From Desulfovibrio legallii (lineage in GTDB: Bacteria > Desulfobacterota > Desulfovibrionia > Desulfovibrionales > Desulfovibrionaceae), in contig NZ_FNBX01000007.1 of assembly GCF_900102485.1 (NCBI RefSeq), positions 60,329 through 124,328 of the forward strand: 64,000 nt of DNA, read 5' to 3'. A program made the position numbers and the translations under genes. Each line of letters opens with the position of its first letter. Within the stretch, counting starts at the first letter, position 1. Positions 1 to 10,885 of the stretch are shown here, in pieces. Below the pieces are notes generated by a model. It had not been told where the DNA came from and made no database searches. It saw only the letters and a program-made list of their open reading frames with translations.

Positions 1-49
1 GACGCGGCGGCCCCGGCGACATACACTGCAAGGCCCTACAGGAGGAACC

Positions 50-448
50 ATGGAAAAGCTGCTGGCCCGGCTTGCCCGGCAACTGGACGCCATCGACGAG
101 GCTTCACTCATGTCGCTCTGGAGCAAATACGCCACCCTGACCAGCCGCTTTGAACCCACCAAGCGCTGGGAAGAAGCCGCGCTGATCTTCTCGCTCATCC
201 AGGCCAAGCGCTGGAAAAATCAGCTTTTCAACTACTATTGGGCCCGCCAGAGCCAGGCCCCGGAAGCGCCCTTGCCCGGCGCAGCCCCCCTGCTGCCCGA
301 TTTTGACCTTCAGGAGCCCCCGGCCCCGACCCCCAGCCACTGCCGCGTGCTGACCTTCCGCCCTTCCCGCCAGGACGAGGACCAGGAGGACGACGCAGAC
401 TCCGATCCGCTGCCGCCGGATCCCGATCCCCGCACCCCGCCGCTGTAG
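50..448 (+). CDS. Hypothetical protein upstream of purA
   Basis: A 132-residue protein I cannot assign to a named family. The ATG follows a strong AGGAGGAACC ribosome site. Residues 1-70 are compact, helical-looking and rich in Trp, Arg and Leu (SLWSKYATL, TKRWEEAALIF, KRWKNQLFNYYW). Residues 75-132 are Pro/Asp-rich and probably disordered, ending in an acidic DEDQEDD stretch. There is no signal peptide, membrane segment or metal motif. It lies 215 bp before purA on the same strand, but purA has its own promoter in the gap. The ordered N-terminus and good ribosome site support a real gene; the function is unknown. Confidence 0.7.
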   Translation: MEKLLARLARQLDAIDEASLMSLWSKYATLTSRFEPTKRWEEAALIFSLIQAKRWKNQLFNYYWARQSQAPEAPLPGAAPLLPDFDLQEPPAPTPSHCRVLTFRPSRQDEDQEDDADSDPLPPDPDPRTPPL

Positions 449-524
449 CCCGCGCTGAAGGCCCCGCCGCAGCGACGGCGCCGGGCGCCGACGCCCTGCG
501 CAAATCTTTGCGCCGCGCAGGCAT

Positions 525-1941
<1,417 letters not shown>

Positions 1942-1959
1942 GCGCGGGCCTGGGTCGGT

Positions 1960-2865
1960 ATGGATGCGCTCCTGCCCGCGGTGGCCTCCCCGGCCTTTGA
2001 CGCCTTCAAGGGCATGCTGCGCCGTCTGGCCGCCGCCCCGCCGCAGGTGCTGCTGCTGGAGGGCGGCAGCGCGGCCCAGCGCCGGGAAATGGCGCTCTAT
2101 TGGGCCATGTGCTGCAACTGCCCCCAGGCCCTGACCGCAGGCGCGCCCTGCCTGACCTGCCCCACATGCCGCCAGCTGGCCGACGGCGAACACCTGGACC
2201 TGGCCGCCTACGACGGCGGCATCAGCAATCGGGAAGACGCGGAAAACCCCGGCCAGGTGCGCGCCTTCACCATGGAAAACGTCCGCCTGCTGCGCCGACG
2301 TCTGCGCGACGCCCCCCACGGCCCGGGCCGGCGGGTCGTCCTGCTCATGGGCCTGGGACAAACCAGGGACGAGGCCGCCAACGCCCTGCTCAAGGCCCTG
2401 GAAGAGCCCCTGGAAACCACGGTCTTCGTCCTTCTGGCCCCCCAGCGGGAACAACTGCTGCCCACTCTGGTTTCCCGCGCGTTCTGCCTTACGCTTCCCT
2501 GGCAGCCGGATACGGCAACCGAAGCCGCCCTGGCCCCCTGGGAAGCCGCCCTGGCCGTCTTTCTGGAAACCGGGCAGGGCTTTCTGGAGCGCGCCGCGGC
2601 CAAAGGCGCGCTGGACGCGGCAGGCGCGGACGCCCTGCTTCTGGCCTGCCAGAAAGCCATGGGCCGCATCCTGGCGGCGCGCCCCGGGCCGGAGCGCCCG
2701 CTGGACGCGGCCTTCGCGCCGCTGGACGCAGCCGCCCGCGCCGCAGCCTGCCGCTGGTTTGCCGAAGCGCAGGAGGCCCTGCGCTACGGGGTTGCCCCCG
2801 CGCGCGTTCTGGAGGCCCTGGCCGCCCGCCTTTTTGTGCTGCGGCGGCAAGGCCGCGCAGCCTGA
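1960..2865 (+). CDS. holB: DNA polymerase III delta' subunit
   Basis: The 301-residue product is a clamp-loader subunit of the AAA+ fold that helps load the beta clamp on primed DNA. Visible features are a cysteine-rich zinc module (C-x2-C pairs around residues 48-72), the family segment EAANALLKALEEP, and VSRAFCL in the place of the SRC motif. The Walker A site is degenerate (LLLEGGSAAQR), as usual for delta', which does not hydrolyse ATP. The C-terminal third is Ala-rich and poorly conserved. It follows purA by 18 bp. Confidence 0.88.
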   Translation: MDALLPAVASPAFDAFKGMLRRLAAAPPQVLLLEGGSAAQRREMALYWAMCCNCPQALTAGAPCLTCPTCRQLADGEHLDLAAYDGGISNREDAENPGQVRAFTMENVRLLRRRLRDAPHGPGRRVVLLMGLGQTRDEAANALLKALEEPLETTVFVLLAPQREQLLPTLVSRAFCLTLPWQPDTATEAALAPWEAALAVFLETGQGFLERAAAKGALDAAGADALLLACQKAMGRILAARPGPERPLDAAFAPLDAAARAAACRWFAEAQEALRYGVAPARVLEALAARLFVLRRQGRAA

Positions 2866-3009
2866 ACGGCACAGTTTTTGGACCCGTGCCCTGCACGCGG
2901 CCGTCCCTCCGCACGGGGCCGCACGCCGCAGGGCGGGCAGGCGAACCGATTTTCGCCGCCCGGACGGCGTCTTTGCGCACCGCAACGTCTACCGCCACGA
3001 AGGCCGCCT

Positions 3010-6000
3010 ATGCACCGGCACTGCTTGCTTCTGCTCCTCGCCGTCCTGGTCTTGCTGGCCGAGCCCTTGCCCGTCGCGGCTCAGGAAGCGCGCGTGGTGC
3101 GGGTCGGCGTTTTTCCCCTGCCCGGCTTCAACCACATTGGAGAGGGCACGGTCTCCGGCTACAACATGGACTACCTGGAGCAGGTGGCCCTGTCCGCCGG
3201 CTGGATCCTCACGCCCGTCGTCCTGGACAACTGGACCGACGCTCTGCGGGCCCTGGATCAAGGGCGCATCGACTTGCTAGGCCCCGCCCTGCACACCCCG
3301 GACCGGGAAAAGCGCTACCTCTTCTGCCGCTACCCCAGCGGCACCGCCTTCACGGCCCTGGTCACCCTGCGCGACAAGACGGCGCTTACTTACGAAGACT
3401 TCGCCGCCTTTGAAAACCTGCGCATCGGCACGGCGCAATCCCCCTTCTGGCAGCAGAACTTTGCAGCCTATGCCCGACGCAAGGCCTTCACCCCCCCGCC
3501 CCTGCTGATTTTCAACGATATGGCCGACGCCCGCATCGCCATGCGCGCCGGCAAGGTGGACGCCATCCTGGGCAACGCCTTCAACCTGCTGGACGACGAA
3601 AAGCTGCTGGCAAAATACGATCCCGCGCCTTTCTACTACATCACCACCAGGCAGAACCAGGGCCTCATGGCCGAGCTGAACCAGGCCGTGGCCCAGCTCA
3701 AACTGGAACGGCCCAACCTGGAAAACCGCCTGGCCCGCACCTACCTGGCCCGCAGCTACCAGACGCCCCTGAACCGGGAAGAGCTGGACTGCATTGCCAC
3801 CATGCCCCCCCTGCGCGTAGGCTACAACCCTGACCGCAAGCCCCTGTCCTGGCGCGACCCCGCCACGGGCGAAGCCCGCGGCATCCTGCCGGATATCGTG
3901 CGCCTGGCAGGCCGCCGCAGCGGCCTGCGCTTTACTTTTGTGCCCCTTACGGACAAAAAAAAAGAACTTGAAGAATACTTCGCCGCCGACGCCATGGATC
4001 TGGCCGCGGGCCTTATGTACCAGAATCCGCTCGGCCAGCTTACGACGCAGCGCCTTTCCGCCCCATTGCTGCGCAGCAGCCTGCACCTCTATGTGCGCCG
4101 GGGCAAGGCCCTTACCCCGGACAAAAAATTTACCCTGGCCCTGCTGGAAGGCTGGCGCGGCGGCGGCCGTTATGTGCGCGCCGCCTTCCCCAAAGCCGAA
4201 ATACGGCAGTACCCCACTGCCGAAGACTGCCTGGACGCTGTGGTCTACGGCAAAGCCGACGCCCTGCTCTACACGTCCCTGGAAGTCACCTGCCTGCTCA
4301 CCAAGCCGCGTTACAAGGACATCACCTTTCTCACGGAATACCAGGATCACGAAGACGACCGCCTGGCCCTGAGCCCGGCCATGCCGCCGCTGCTGCTCTC
4401 CATCCTCAATAAAACCCTGGCCGACCTGGACGAGCGCGAAAAAAGCCAGATCATCTCCGACAACGTCTCCTCCATTGTCGCGCCCTTGTCTCTGGCGGAT
4501 ATGCTCTACGAGCACCGCGCCGCCCTGCTGCTGACGGTGGAGCTGGTGCTTTTTCTGACGGCCTTTGCCGCCTACGCCATGTACCTGCGGCGGCGTTCGC
4601 GCCGGGCCGCGCAGGAAAGCGAACGCCGCCTGACCACCCTGGCGGCCAACATCAACGGCGGCGTCCTCAGCCTGCTGGCGGACCCCCCGCTGCACATCGC
4701 CCAGGCCAACATGGGCTTCTGGCGGCTTTTGGGCTACGACGCGCGCCCCAAGGAAGACGCCCTCACCGCCTGGCTGCACGCCGAGGACGCGGACAAGCTG
4801 CGCGCGGCCATGCACAACAAAGCCGCAACTCTGAGCCTGGAGCTGCGCCTGCACCACAGCGACCAGACCTGGCTGCCCGTCCTGCTGCGCGGCACGCCCG
4901 CCCACGAGGACGACGGCCCGTTCCCCGTCTTCCACTGCGTGGTGGTGGACATCACCGAACAGAAAAACATGCAGGAGGAACTGGAGCAGGAAAAGGAACG
5001 CTACCGCATCCTGGTGGAACAATCTCAGGACATTATCTTTGACGTGGATACGGAAAAACGTCAGTTCCAGTGCTCCCCCAACTTCTTCGCCAAATTCGGC
5101 CGGGAAGCCACGCCGCTGTTCAACGGCGGCGGCCGGCCCCGCAACGGCCAGGTGGTCCACCCCGAGGACAGGCCAGCCCTGCTGGAGCTGCGCCGACGGG
5201 TCTACGCCGGAGAACACACCGTCTTCAGCGTCGTGCGCATCCCCACAGCGGAAGGGCGCTACATCTGGTGTCGCATCCAGGTCACCCGCATCAGCAAGGA
5301 AGGCGCGCCCCTGCGCATGATCGGCAAGATAGTGGACATCGACGAAGAAGTCCGCCGCCGGGCGGAGCTGGAGCGCCGCTCCCAGCGCGACAGCCTCACC
5401 GATCTCTACAACAAAACCGCTTTCAGAGAACAGGTGCGCGCCTGCATGCCCGCACGCCCTGAGGGCGACCGCACGGACGCCCTCATGTTCCTGGATCTGG
5501 ACAACTTCAAGGAACTCAACGATACCCTGGGGCATGTGGTGGGCGATATGGCCCTGGTGGACACGGCCGAAGCCCTCCGCCGCACTTTCCGCACCGTGGA
5601 CGTCATGGGCCGCTTTGGCGGGGACGAATTCTGCATTTTTCTGCAGGGCATCACCAGGGAGGTGCTGCAGGCCAGGGCCGAAGCCGTACTGGCCGCCCTG
5701 CGCCTCTCCTACACCCGCGAGGGCCAGAAGGTGGACATTACCGCCAGCATCGGCGTCTACCTCTTCACCGGCGACGAAAGCAGCTACGAGGAAGCCCTGC
5801 AACGGGCGGACGCCGCCCTCTACTACGCCAAGGAAGCCGGGAAAAACCGCTACACCTTCTTTGACGACGTGGCGGACTTTGAAAACCTCACCTCCGGCTT
5901 CCACGCCTTTTTCCCGGACACGCCCGCCGAAAGCGCCCCCACGCCCGCGCAGGAGGCCCCGGCCGCCGCGCCCCCACTGCAGAAAACAGCTCCGCGCCGC

Positions 6001-6138
6001 CGCGCTCCCGTTGAGCCCGCCGCAGCGCCGTCGGATGCCGCTCCGGCCGCCGCGCCCGGCCCGGACGACGCCAAGGCCCCCGCCGCCCCCGAAGAACCCG
6101 CAGCGCGCCCAACGCCCCCCGCCGAGCAGGAGCCCTGA
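3010..6138 (+). CDS. Membrane sensor diguanylate cyclase with two SBP_bac_3-like domains and two PAS domains
   Basis: The 1042-residue protein probably makes cyclic di-GMP in response to a periplasmic ligand. In order: a signal peptide (1 to about 23), two tandem solute-binding-protein-3-type domains (about 28-255 and 265-495), a membrane helix (about 503-527), two PAS-like regions (about 536-650 and 660-790), a GGDEF domain (about 815-985) and a Pro/Ala-rich tail. The active motif GGDEF (870-874) is intact, and an RTVD inhibitory site sits exactly five residues before it, so product inhibition is expected. I chose ATG 3010 because a hydrophobic signal begins there; the frame is open 44 codons further upstream but that part is low-complexity. 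The asparaginase gene starts 6 bp after the stop. Confidence 0.9.
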   Translation: MHRHCLLLLLAVLVLLAEPLPVAAQEARVVRVGVFPLPGFNHIGEGTVSGYNMDYLEQVALSAGWILTPVVLDNWTDALRALDQGRIDLLGPALHTPDREKRYLFCRYPSGTAFTALVTLRDKTALTYEDFAAFENLRIGTAQSPFWQQNFAAYARRKAFTPPPLLIFNDMADARIAMRAGKVDAILGNAFNLLDDEKLLAKYDPAPFYYITTRQNQGLMAELNQAVAQLKLERPNLENRLARTYLARSYQTPLNREELDCIATMPPLRVGYNPDRKPLSWRDPATGEARGILPDIVRLAGRRSGLRFTFVPLTDKKKELEEYFAADAMDLAAGLMYQNPLGQLTTQRLSAPLLRSSLHLYVRRGKALTPDKKFTLALLEGWRGGGRYVRAAFPKAEIRQYPTAEDCLDAVVYGKADALLYTSLEVTCLLTKPRYKDITFLTEYQDHEDDRLALSPAMPPLLLSILNKTLADLDEREKSQIISDNVSSIVAPLSLADMLYEHRAALLLTVELVLFLTAFAAYAMYLRRRSRRAAQESERRLTTLAANINGGVLSLLADPPLHIAQANMGFWRLLGYDARPKEDALTAWLHAEDADKLRAAMHNKAATLSLELRLHHSDQTWLPVLLRGTPAHEDDGPFPVFHCVVVDITEQKNMQEELEQEKERYRILVEQSQDIIFDVDTEKRQFQCSPNFFAKFGREATPLFNGGGRPRNGQVVHPEDRPALLELRRRVYAGEHTVFSVVRIPTAEGRYIWCRIQVTRISKEGAPLRMIGKIVDIDEEVRRRAELERRSQRDSLTDLYNKTAFREQVRACMPARPEGDRTDALMFLDLDNFKELNDTLGHVVGDMALVDTAEALRRTFRTVDVMGRFGGDEFCIFLQGITREVLQARAEAVLAALRLSYTREGQKVDITASIGVYLFTGDESSYEEALQRADAALYYAKEAGKNRYTFFDDVADFENLTSGFHAFFPDTPAESAPTPAQEAPAAAPPLQKTAPRRRAPVEPAAAPSDAAPAAAPGPDDAKAPAAPEEPAARPTPPAEQEP

Positions 6139-6143
6139 TCCGC

Positions 6144-7199
6144 ATGTCCCCCCGCTATTCTTCCGTCCCCTCCGTCCCTGTCCGGGCCGCAGCCCTGCCC
6201 CAGGTGGCCCTCCTGGCCACGGGTGGCACCATCGCCGGCGTGGCCGCCTCTCCTCTGGAGCAGATCGACTACGCCGCCGGCGTTCTGGGCGTGGAGCGCA
6301 TGCTGGAAAGCCTGCCCGGCATCGAAGGCGTGGCGCGCATCCTCCGCCGCCAGTGCGCCAACCTGCCCAGCGAAAACTGCACCCCCACGCACTGGGCCCT
6401 GCTGGCCAGGGGCTGCGCAGAAGCCCTGGCAGACCCGGAAACCTGCGGCGTCGTGCTCACCCACGGCACGGACACCCTGGAAGAATCCGCCTTTTACCTT
6501 TACCTGACCCTGCCGCCCGCCAAGCCTGTGGTCCTCACCGGGGCCATGCGCCCGGCCACCTCCCTCAGCGCCGACGGCCCCATCAACATCCGCGACGCCG
6601 TGGCCGTGGCCGCCAGCCCCGCAGCCCGGAACCGGGGCGCACTGCTGGTTATGAACGGCCGCATCCTCTCCGCCCGCACCGCCGTCAAGGTGGCCACCGT
6701 GGACGTGGAGGCCTTTGCCGCCCCGGAATCCGGCGGCCTGGGCAGAACCGTCAACGGCCAGCCCCTGTTCTTCGCCGACAGCGGCGGGGCCGCCCCTCTG
6801 GCCGGGGCCTACGCCGCCCTGGCCGGAGAGCCCGCCCTGCCGCGCGTGGACGTGCTCTACGCCTGCGCCGGCATGGCCGCGGATCTCGCCCGCTACAGCG
6901 CGGAACACGCCCAGGGCCTGGTCCTGGCCGGCATGGGCAACGGCTCCATGCCCGCAGAGGTGCGCGACCTCCTGCGCCAGGCCGCCGCGCGCGGTCTGGT
7001 CGTGGTCCGCGCCAGCCGCACCGGCGCGGGCCCCGTCACCCCCCTGCCGGACTACGCGCCCTTCATCCCCGCCGGCATGCTCTCCCCGGCCAAAGCCCGC
7101 GTCCTGCTCATGCTCTCCCTGGCCGCCGCGGCCACCCTGCCCCCAGACCAGCGCCAGGCCGCCGCAGCCGCCGCCTTTGCCCAGGGCGGCAGGCTGTAG
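6144..7199 (+). CDS. L-asparaginase family protein
   Basis: The 351-residue enzyme is predicted to hydrolyse asparagine to aspartate and ammonia. Both catalytic signatures are present: TGGTIAG near residue 28 with the nucleophilic Thr, and HGTDTLEES near residue 110 with the second Thr and the Asp. GAMRPATSLSADGP is also typical. The sequence resembles type II (AnsB) enzymes, but the N-terminus (MSPRYSSVPSVPVRAA) lacks a convincing signal peptide, so the location is uncertain. It begins 6 bp after the diguanylate cyclase gene. The GTTTC-like or T-rich end of a terminator was not seen after it. Confidence 0.9.
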   Translation: MSPRYSSVPSVPVRAAALPQVALLATGGTIAGVAASPLEQIDYAAGVLGVERMLESLPGIEGVARILRRQCANLPSENCTPTHWALLARGCAEALADPETCGVVLTHGTDTLEESAFYLYLTLPPAKPVVLTGAMRPATSLSADGPINIRDAVAVAASPAARNRGALLVMNGRILSARTAVKVATVDVEAFAAPESGGLGRTVNGQPLFFADSGGAAPLAGAYAALAGEPALPRVDVLYACAGMAADLARYSAEHAQGLVLAGMGNGSMPAEVRDLLRQAAARGLVVVRASRTGAGPVTPLPDYAPFIPAGMLSPAKARVLLMLSLAAAATLPPDQRQAAAAAAFAQGGRL

Positions 7200-7385
7200 C
7201 CAGGGCAGGCGCAACGCCAGTGCAATAATTTGTGGCGGCATAACTCCCGCCATGAAGCTCGCACAGGTTTCTTAGGCTCTACTTGTAAGTGCTCATAAAA
7301 ATAGGATGATTACCAAAGCCCCTGCCCCGGTCTTTGGTGTAGACCCCCTTACCGCTTCAGCGGCCCGCATGAGATTCGCCGTAAC

Positions 7386-7434
7386 AAAAAAAGCAAAGTC
7401 CCGTAAGGCGTTAAAGACCTTACGGGACTTTGCT
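7386..7434 (-). terminator. Rho-independent terminator of tRNA-Leu
   Basis: A perfect 17-bp inverted repeat (7392-7408 with 7418-7434) around a 9-nt loop is followed, on the minus strand, by a run of seven T (7386-7392). It lies 12 bp past the CCA end of the tRNA. Confidence 0.93.
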
Positions 7435-7446
7435 TGGATTTCTTGA

Positions 7447-7533
7447 TGGTGCCGAAGGGGAGACTCGAACTCCCACCCCGTTGCCAGGACTAGACCCTGA
7501 ACCTAGCGTGTCTACCAATTCCACCACTTCGGC
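7447..7533 (-). tRNA. tRNA-Leu (anticodon CAG)
   Basis: The 87-nt minus-strand sequence folds as a class II tRNA. The acceptor arm is GCCGAAG paired with CTTCGGC, and CCA is encoded after the discriminator A. The D-arm carries TGGTAGACAC, the anticodon arm is CTAGG-TTCAGGG-TCTAG with CAG at the centre, there is a long variable arm, and the T-arm contains GTTCGAGTC. It reads CUG leucine codons, which are very common in the neighbouring genes. Confidence 0.97.
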
Positions 7534-7542
7534 GCGAGGAAT

Positions 7543-7571
7543 CTTCTACGTCAACAAGCCCGGCTTGGCAA
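7543..7571 (-). promoter_or_regulatory. Putative promoter of tRNA-Leu
   Basis: On the minus strand TTGCCA (7566-7571) is 17 bp from TAGAAG (7543-7548). Transcription would begin a few bases before the mature 5' end at 7533. Position and spacing are right; the -10 is a moderate match. Confidence 0.5.
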
Positions 7572-7908
7572 GCAATTTTTTGCAGCTTGCTGAAAAATCT
7601 TCTCCCCGGCCGGGGGGCTGCCGGCGGCCCTGCACCGCCACGGATTCTGACGCGGGCCCTGCGCCGTTGCAGAGCCGCTGGCGGAAAAAGGGCCGTTGCG
7701 CGGAAAGGTTGCGCTGGACGGCGGCGTGGGGGCAACGCCGGGCCGCCCGTTATGGCAGGCAGGCCGCGGTTTTCCGGTTCCGGGGCGGGGCGGCCCCGCC
7801 CCGGCGGGCCGTGTTTACGGCCGGGGCGTTTTGGCGTAAGCAAAAGACCTTGCCCTTGTGCGCGATCGTGCCGGGGATTTTTTGTTCTTTACCCACAAGG
7901 ATGCCGCC
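7572..7908. other. Non-coding gap between tRNA-Leu and ilvD
   Basis: No supported gene lies in this 337-bp GC-rich gap. It should hold the ilvD promoter, but I could not find a -35/-10 pair with good spacing. AAGGA at about 7897-7901 is the ilvD ribosome site. Confidence 0.5.
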
Positions 7909-9594
7909 ATGGATGCTACAGCGCGCAGTAAAAAGATGAAGTCCGGCCTGGAAAAGGCCCCCCACCGCTCCCTGCTCTACGCCCTGGGCCTGACCAGGGA
8001 AGAAATGGACCGCCCCCTGGTGGGCGTGGTTAACGCCGCCAACGAGGTGGTGCCGGGGCACATGCACCTCAATACCCTGGCCGATGCGGTCAAGGCCGGG
8101 GTGCGCCTGGCCGGGGGCACGCCCCTGCAGTTTCCGGCCATCGCCGTCTGCGACGGCCTGGCCATGAACCACGAGGGCATGCGCTTCTCCCTGCCCTCGC
8201 GCGAGTTCATCGCCGATTCCATTGAGATCATGGCCCGCGCCCACGCCTTCGACGCCCTGGTCTTTATCCCCAACTGCGACAAGTGCGTGCCCGGCATGCT
8301 CATGGCCATGATGCGCCTGAACATCCCCTCGGTGCTGGTTTCCGGCGGGCCCATGCTGCCCGGCGACATCGGCCCGCACCAGCGCGGCGACCTCATCACC
8401 GTGTTTGAGGCCGTGGGCAAGGTGCGCAGCGGGGCCATGACTGAAGAAGACCTGGAGCGCCTTACCGAACGCGCCTGTCCCGGCTGCGGGGCCTGCGCGG
8501 GCATGTTCACGGCCAATTCCATGAACTGCCTTTCCGAGACCATCGGCGTGGCCCTGCCCGGCAACGGCACCATCCCGGCCGTGAGCGGCGCGCGCATCCG
8601 CCTGGCCAAGACGGCGGGCATGCGCGTTATGGACATGCTGGAGCGCAACATCCGCCCGCGCGACATCGTTACCCCGGACGCCGTGGCCAATGCCGTGGCC
8701 GTGGACATGGCCCTGGGCTGCTCCACCAACACGGTGCTGCACCTGCCCGCCGTGTTCGGCGAAGCCGGCCTCAACCTGGGCCTGGAAATCTTTGACGCGG
8801 TAAGCCGCAAGAGCCCCAACCTCTGCAAGCTCTCCCCGGCGGGCAAATATTTTATGGTGGATCTGGACAATGCCGGCGGCATCCCGGCCGTCATGACCGA
8901 GCTGGACAAGCTCGGCCTGATCCACAAAGACTGCATGACCGTCACGGGCAAGACCGTGGGCGAAAACCTCACGGACCTCAAGGCCCGCGTGCTGGATCCG
9001 GAAGTCATCCACAGCGTGGACAACCCCTATTCCAAACAGGGCGGCATCGCCATCCTGCGCGGCAGCCTGGCCCCCGGCGGGGCGGTGGTCAAGCAGTCCG
9101 CCGTGGCGCCCGAAATGATGTGCCGCGATGTGCGCGCCCGCGTGTTTGAAAACGAAGAAGACGCCATGCGCGCCATCCTGGACGGCAAAATCAAGGCCGG
9201 GGATGCGGTGGTCATCCGCTATGAAGGCCCGCGCGGCGGCCCGGGCATGCGCGAAATGCTCTCCCCCACGGCGGCCATCACCGGCATGGGCCTGGGCAAG
9301 GACGTGGCCCTGCTCACGGACGGGCGCTTCTCCGGCGGCACCAACGGCGCGGCCATCGGGCACATCTCGCCCGAAGCGGCGGACGGCGGCGTCATCGCCC
9401 TGGTGCAGGAAGGGGACGTGATCCATATTGATATCCCCAACCGCAAGCTGGACCTGCTGGTCAGCCCTGAAGAGCTGGAACAGCGTCGGGCCGCTTTTAC
9501 CCCGCACAAGAAGGACTGCCCCTACCCTGTGCTGCGGCGCTACGCGGCCCTGGTGAGCTCGGCGGCCAACGGCGGACGGTACAAAGAGATCTGA
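7909..9594 (+). CDS. ilvD: Dihydroxy-acid dehydratase
   Basis: IlvD dehydrates 2,3-dihydroxy-isovalerate and 2,3-dihydroxy-3-methylvalerate to the keto acids that lead to valine, isoleucine, leucine and pantothenate. The 561-residue product has the usual length. It carries the iron-sulfur cysteines in NCDKCVPGM and [17 protein letters not shown], and the C-terminal GRFSGGT segment. The ATG at 7909 has AAGGA eight bases upstream. No other ilv gene is adjacent. Confidence 0.97.
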   Translation: MDATARSKKMKSGLEKAPHRSLLYALGLTREEMDRPLVGVVNAANEVVPGHMHLNTLADAVKAGVRLAGGTPLQFPAIAVCDGLAMNHEGMRFSLPSREFIADSIEIMARAHAFDALVFIPNCDKCVPGMLMAMMRLNIPSVLVSGGPMLPGDIGPHQRGDLITVFEAVGKVRSGAMTEEDLERLTERACPGCGACAGMFTANSMNCLSETIGVALPGNGTIPAVSGARIRLAKTAGMRVMDMLERNIRPRDIVTPDAVANAVAVDMALGCSTNTVLHLPAVFGEAGLNLGLEIFDAVSRKSPNLCKLSPAGKYFMVDLDNAGGIPAVMTELDKLGLIHKDCMTVTGKTVGENLTDLKARVLDPEVIHSVDNPYSKQGGIAILRGSLAPGGAVVKQSAVAPEMMCRDVRARVFENEEDAMRAILDGKIKAGDAVVIRYEGPRGGPGMREMLSPTAAITGMGLGKDVALLTDGRFSGGTNGAAIGHISPEAADGGVIALVQEGDVIHIDIPNRKLDLLVSPEELEQRRAAFTPHKKDCPYPVLRRYAALVSSAANGGRYKEI

Positions 9595-9665
9595 CCCGCA
9601 GACACCGCGGGACAATCGCTCCCACGGCCAAGATACGGCCGCAACTGCCATAGCTGGCACACCCA

Positions 9666-9738
9666 GAGAAAAGTTTTTGAAGGAGAGGGGGGCGTGAGGG
9701 AAGGGGAAACTTTTGTCCGCAAAAGTTTCCCCTTCCCC
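9666..9738 (+). repeat. Dispersed palindromic element, copy 1
   Basis: An 18-bp perfect stem (9698-9715 with 9720-9737) closes on a 4-nt loop, TCCG. It is preceded by the family's flank, GAGAAAAGTTTTTGAAGG followed by a G-rich run ending GGCGTG. It lies between ilvD and the AEC carrier gene, in the same orientation as copies 5 and 6. Confidence 0.85.
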
Positions 9739-9787
9739 GCACAAAAGCCCTCTTCTCCCCATCGCACAAGCCTGTTTTGGGGGCTGC

Positions 9788-10735
9788 ATGGTTTTTCTGC
9801 ATGCGTTGAGCGGCGTTTTCGGGCTCATCATCATGGGGCTGGTGGGGTATGTGCTGGCGGCCAGGGGCTGGTTCGGCGCGGAGACGCGCATTCTGCTGCC
9901 GCGGCTGGTGACCTGCGTGGCCCTGCCGCCTTTTCTCATGTACACCATCATGCACTCCTTTGCGCGGGAGGCCCTGCCGGGGCTGGCGCGGGGCGCGCTG
10001 CTGCCGCTGGCCTCCATTGCGGTCACCTTTGGGCTGGCCTGCGGGCTGGGCAGGCTGTTGCGGGTGCCGCACAAGCACTTTGGCCTGTTCTGCGCCAGCA
10101 TTTCCAACCCCAACACGGTGTTTGTGGGCATACCCGTCAACCTGGCCCTGTTCGGAGAGGCGGCCCTGCCCTACGCCCTGGTTTACTACTGCGCGGGCAC
10201 GGTATTTTTCTGGACCATCGGGCAGTACGCCGTGGTGCACGATCAGGAAGGCGCCAAGGGGCCGCTTTCGGCGCGCACCCTGCTGCTGCAGATTTTTTCG
10301 CCGCCGCTGCTGGGTTTTTTGCTGGGGGTGGCCCTGACCCTCTGCGGGGTGGCCCTGCCCACGCCCGTGCAGGACGCGGCCCGTTATCTGGGCGGACTGA
10401 CCACCCCGCTGGCCCTGATTTTCATCGGCATCAGCATTTATGACATCGGGCTCAAAGGCCTGCGCCTGGAGCGCGACCTGACGGCCGTGCTGCTGGGCCG
10501 CCTGGTAGGCGGGCCGCTGGTGATGCTGGCCTTCCTGCAGATTTTCCCCGTGCCGCCTTTGATGGGCAAGGTGTTCATGATCCAGTCCGCCCTGCCGGTC
10601 ATGATGCAGGCGGCCATTCTGAGCGCCCACTACCATACGGACGCCCGGTTCGGCGCGCTGGCCGTAACCCTTTCCACGCTCCTTTCCGTGGTGACCATTC
10701 CTCTGTACATGACCCTGCTGGAAATCCTGCTGTAG
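9788..10735 (+). CDS. AEC (auxin efflux carrier) family transporter
   Basis: The 315-residue inner-membrane protein has about ten hydrophobic helices in two halves, as in the AEC family. Its bacterial members include malonate and malate carriers, and many are of unknown substrate. The segment NPNTVFVGIPVNLALFGE matches the conserved N-terminal-half motif with the Asn/Pro kink. I chose ATG 9788, where the first hydrophobic helix begins after a G-rich ribosome site; the upstream in-frame codons belong to the palindromic repeat. The substrate cannot be read from the sequence. Confidence 0.85.
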   Translation: MVFLHALSGVFGLIIMGLVGYVLAARGWFGAETRILLPRLVTCVALPPFLMYTIMHSFAREALPGLARGALLPLASIAVTFGLACGLGRLLRVPHKHFGLFCASISNPNTVFVGIPVNLALFGEAALPYALVYYCAGTVFFWTIGQYAVVHDQEGAKGPLSARTLLLQIFSPPLLGFLLGVALTLCGVALPTPVQDAARYLGGLTTPLALIFIGISIYDIGLKGLRLERDLTAVLLGRLVGGPLVMLAFLQIFPVPPLMGKVFMIQSALPVMMQAAILSAHYHTDARFGALAVTLSTLLSVVTIPLYMTLLEILL

Positions 10736-10885
10736 GCGCGCCGCAAGGGCTGTTCACAAACCCGGCGAAGGGCGGTACAAGGGCTCCAGGCCGCGGATGA
10801 TTGTGCGGCCGAACAGCCCGGTCCCCCACCGGGCGGCTTTGCGCGGCGCTGCCGCGTGCAACTCTGAACCCGTGGGGCAACGACC

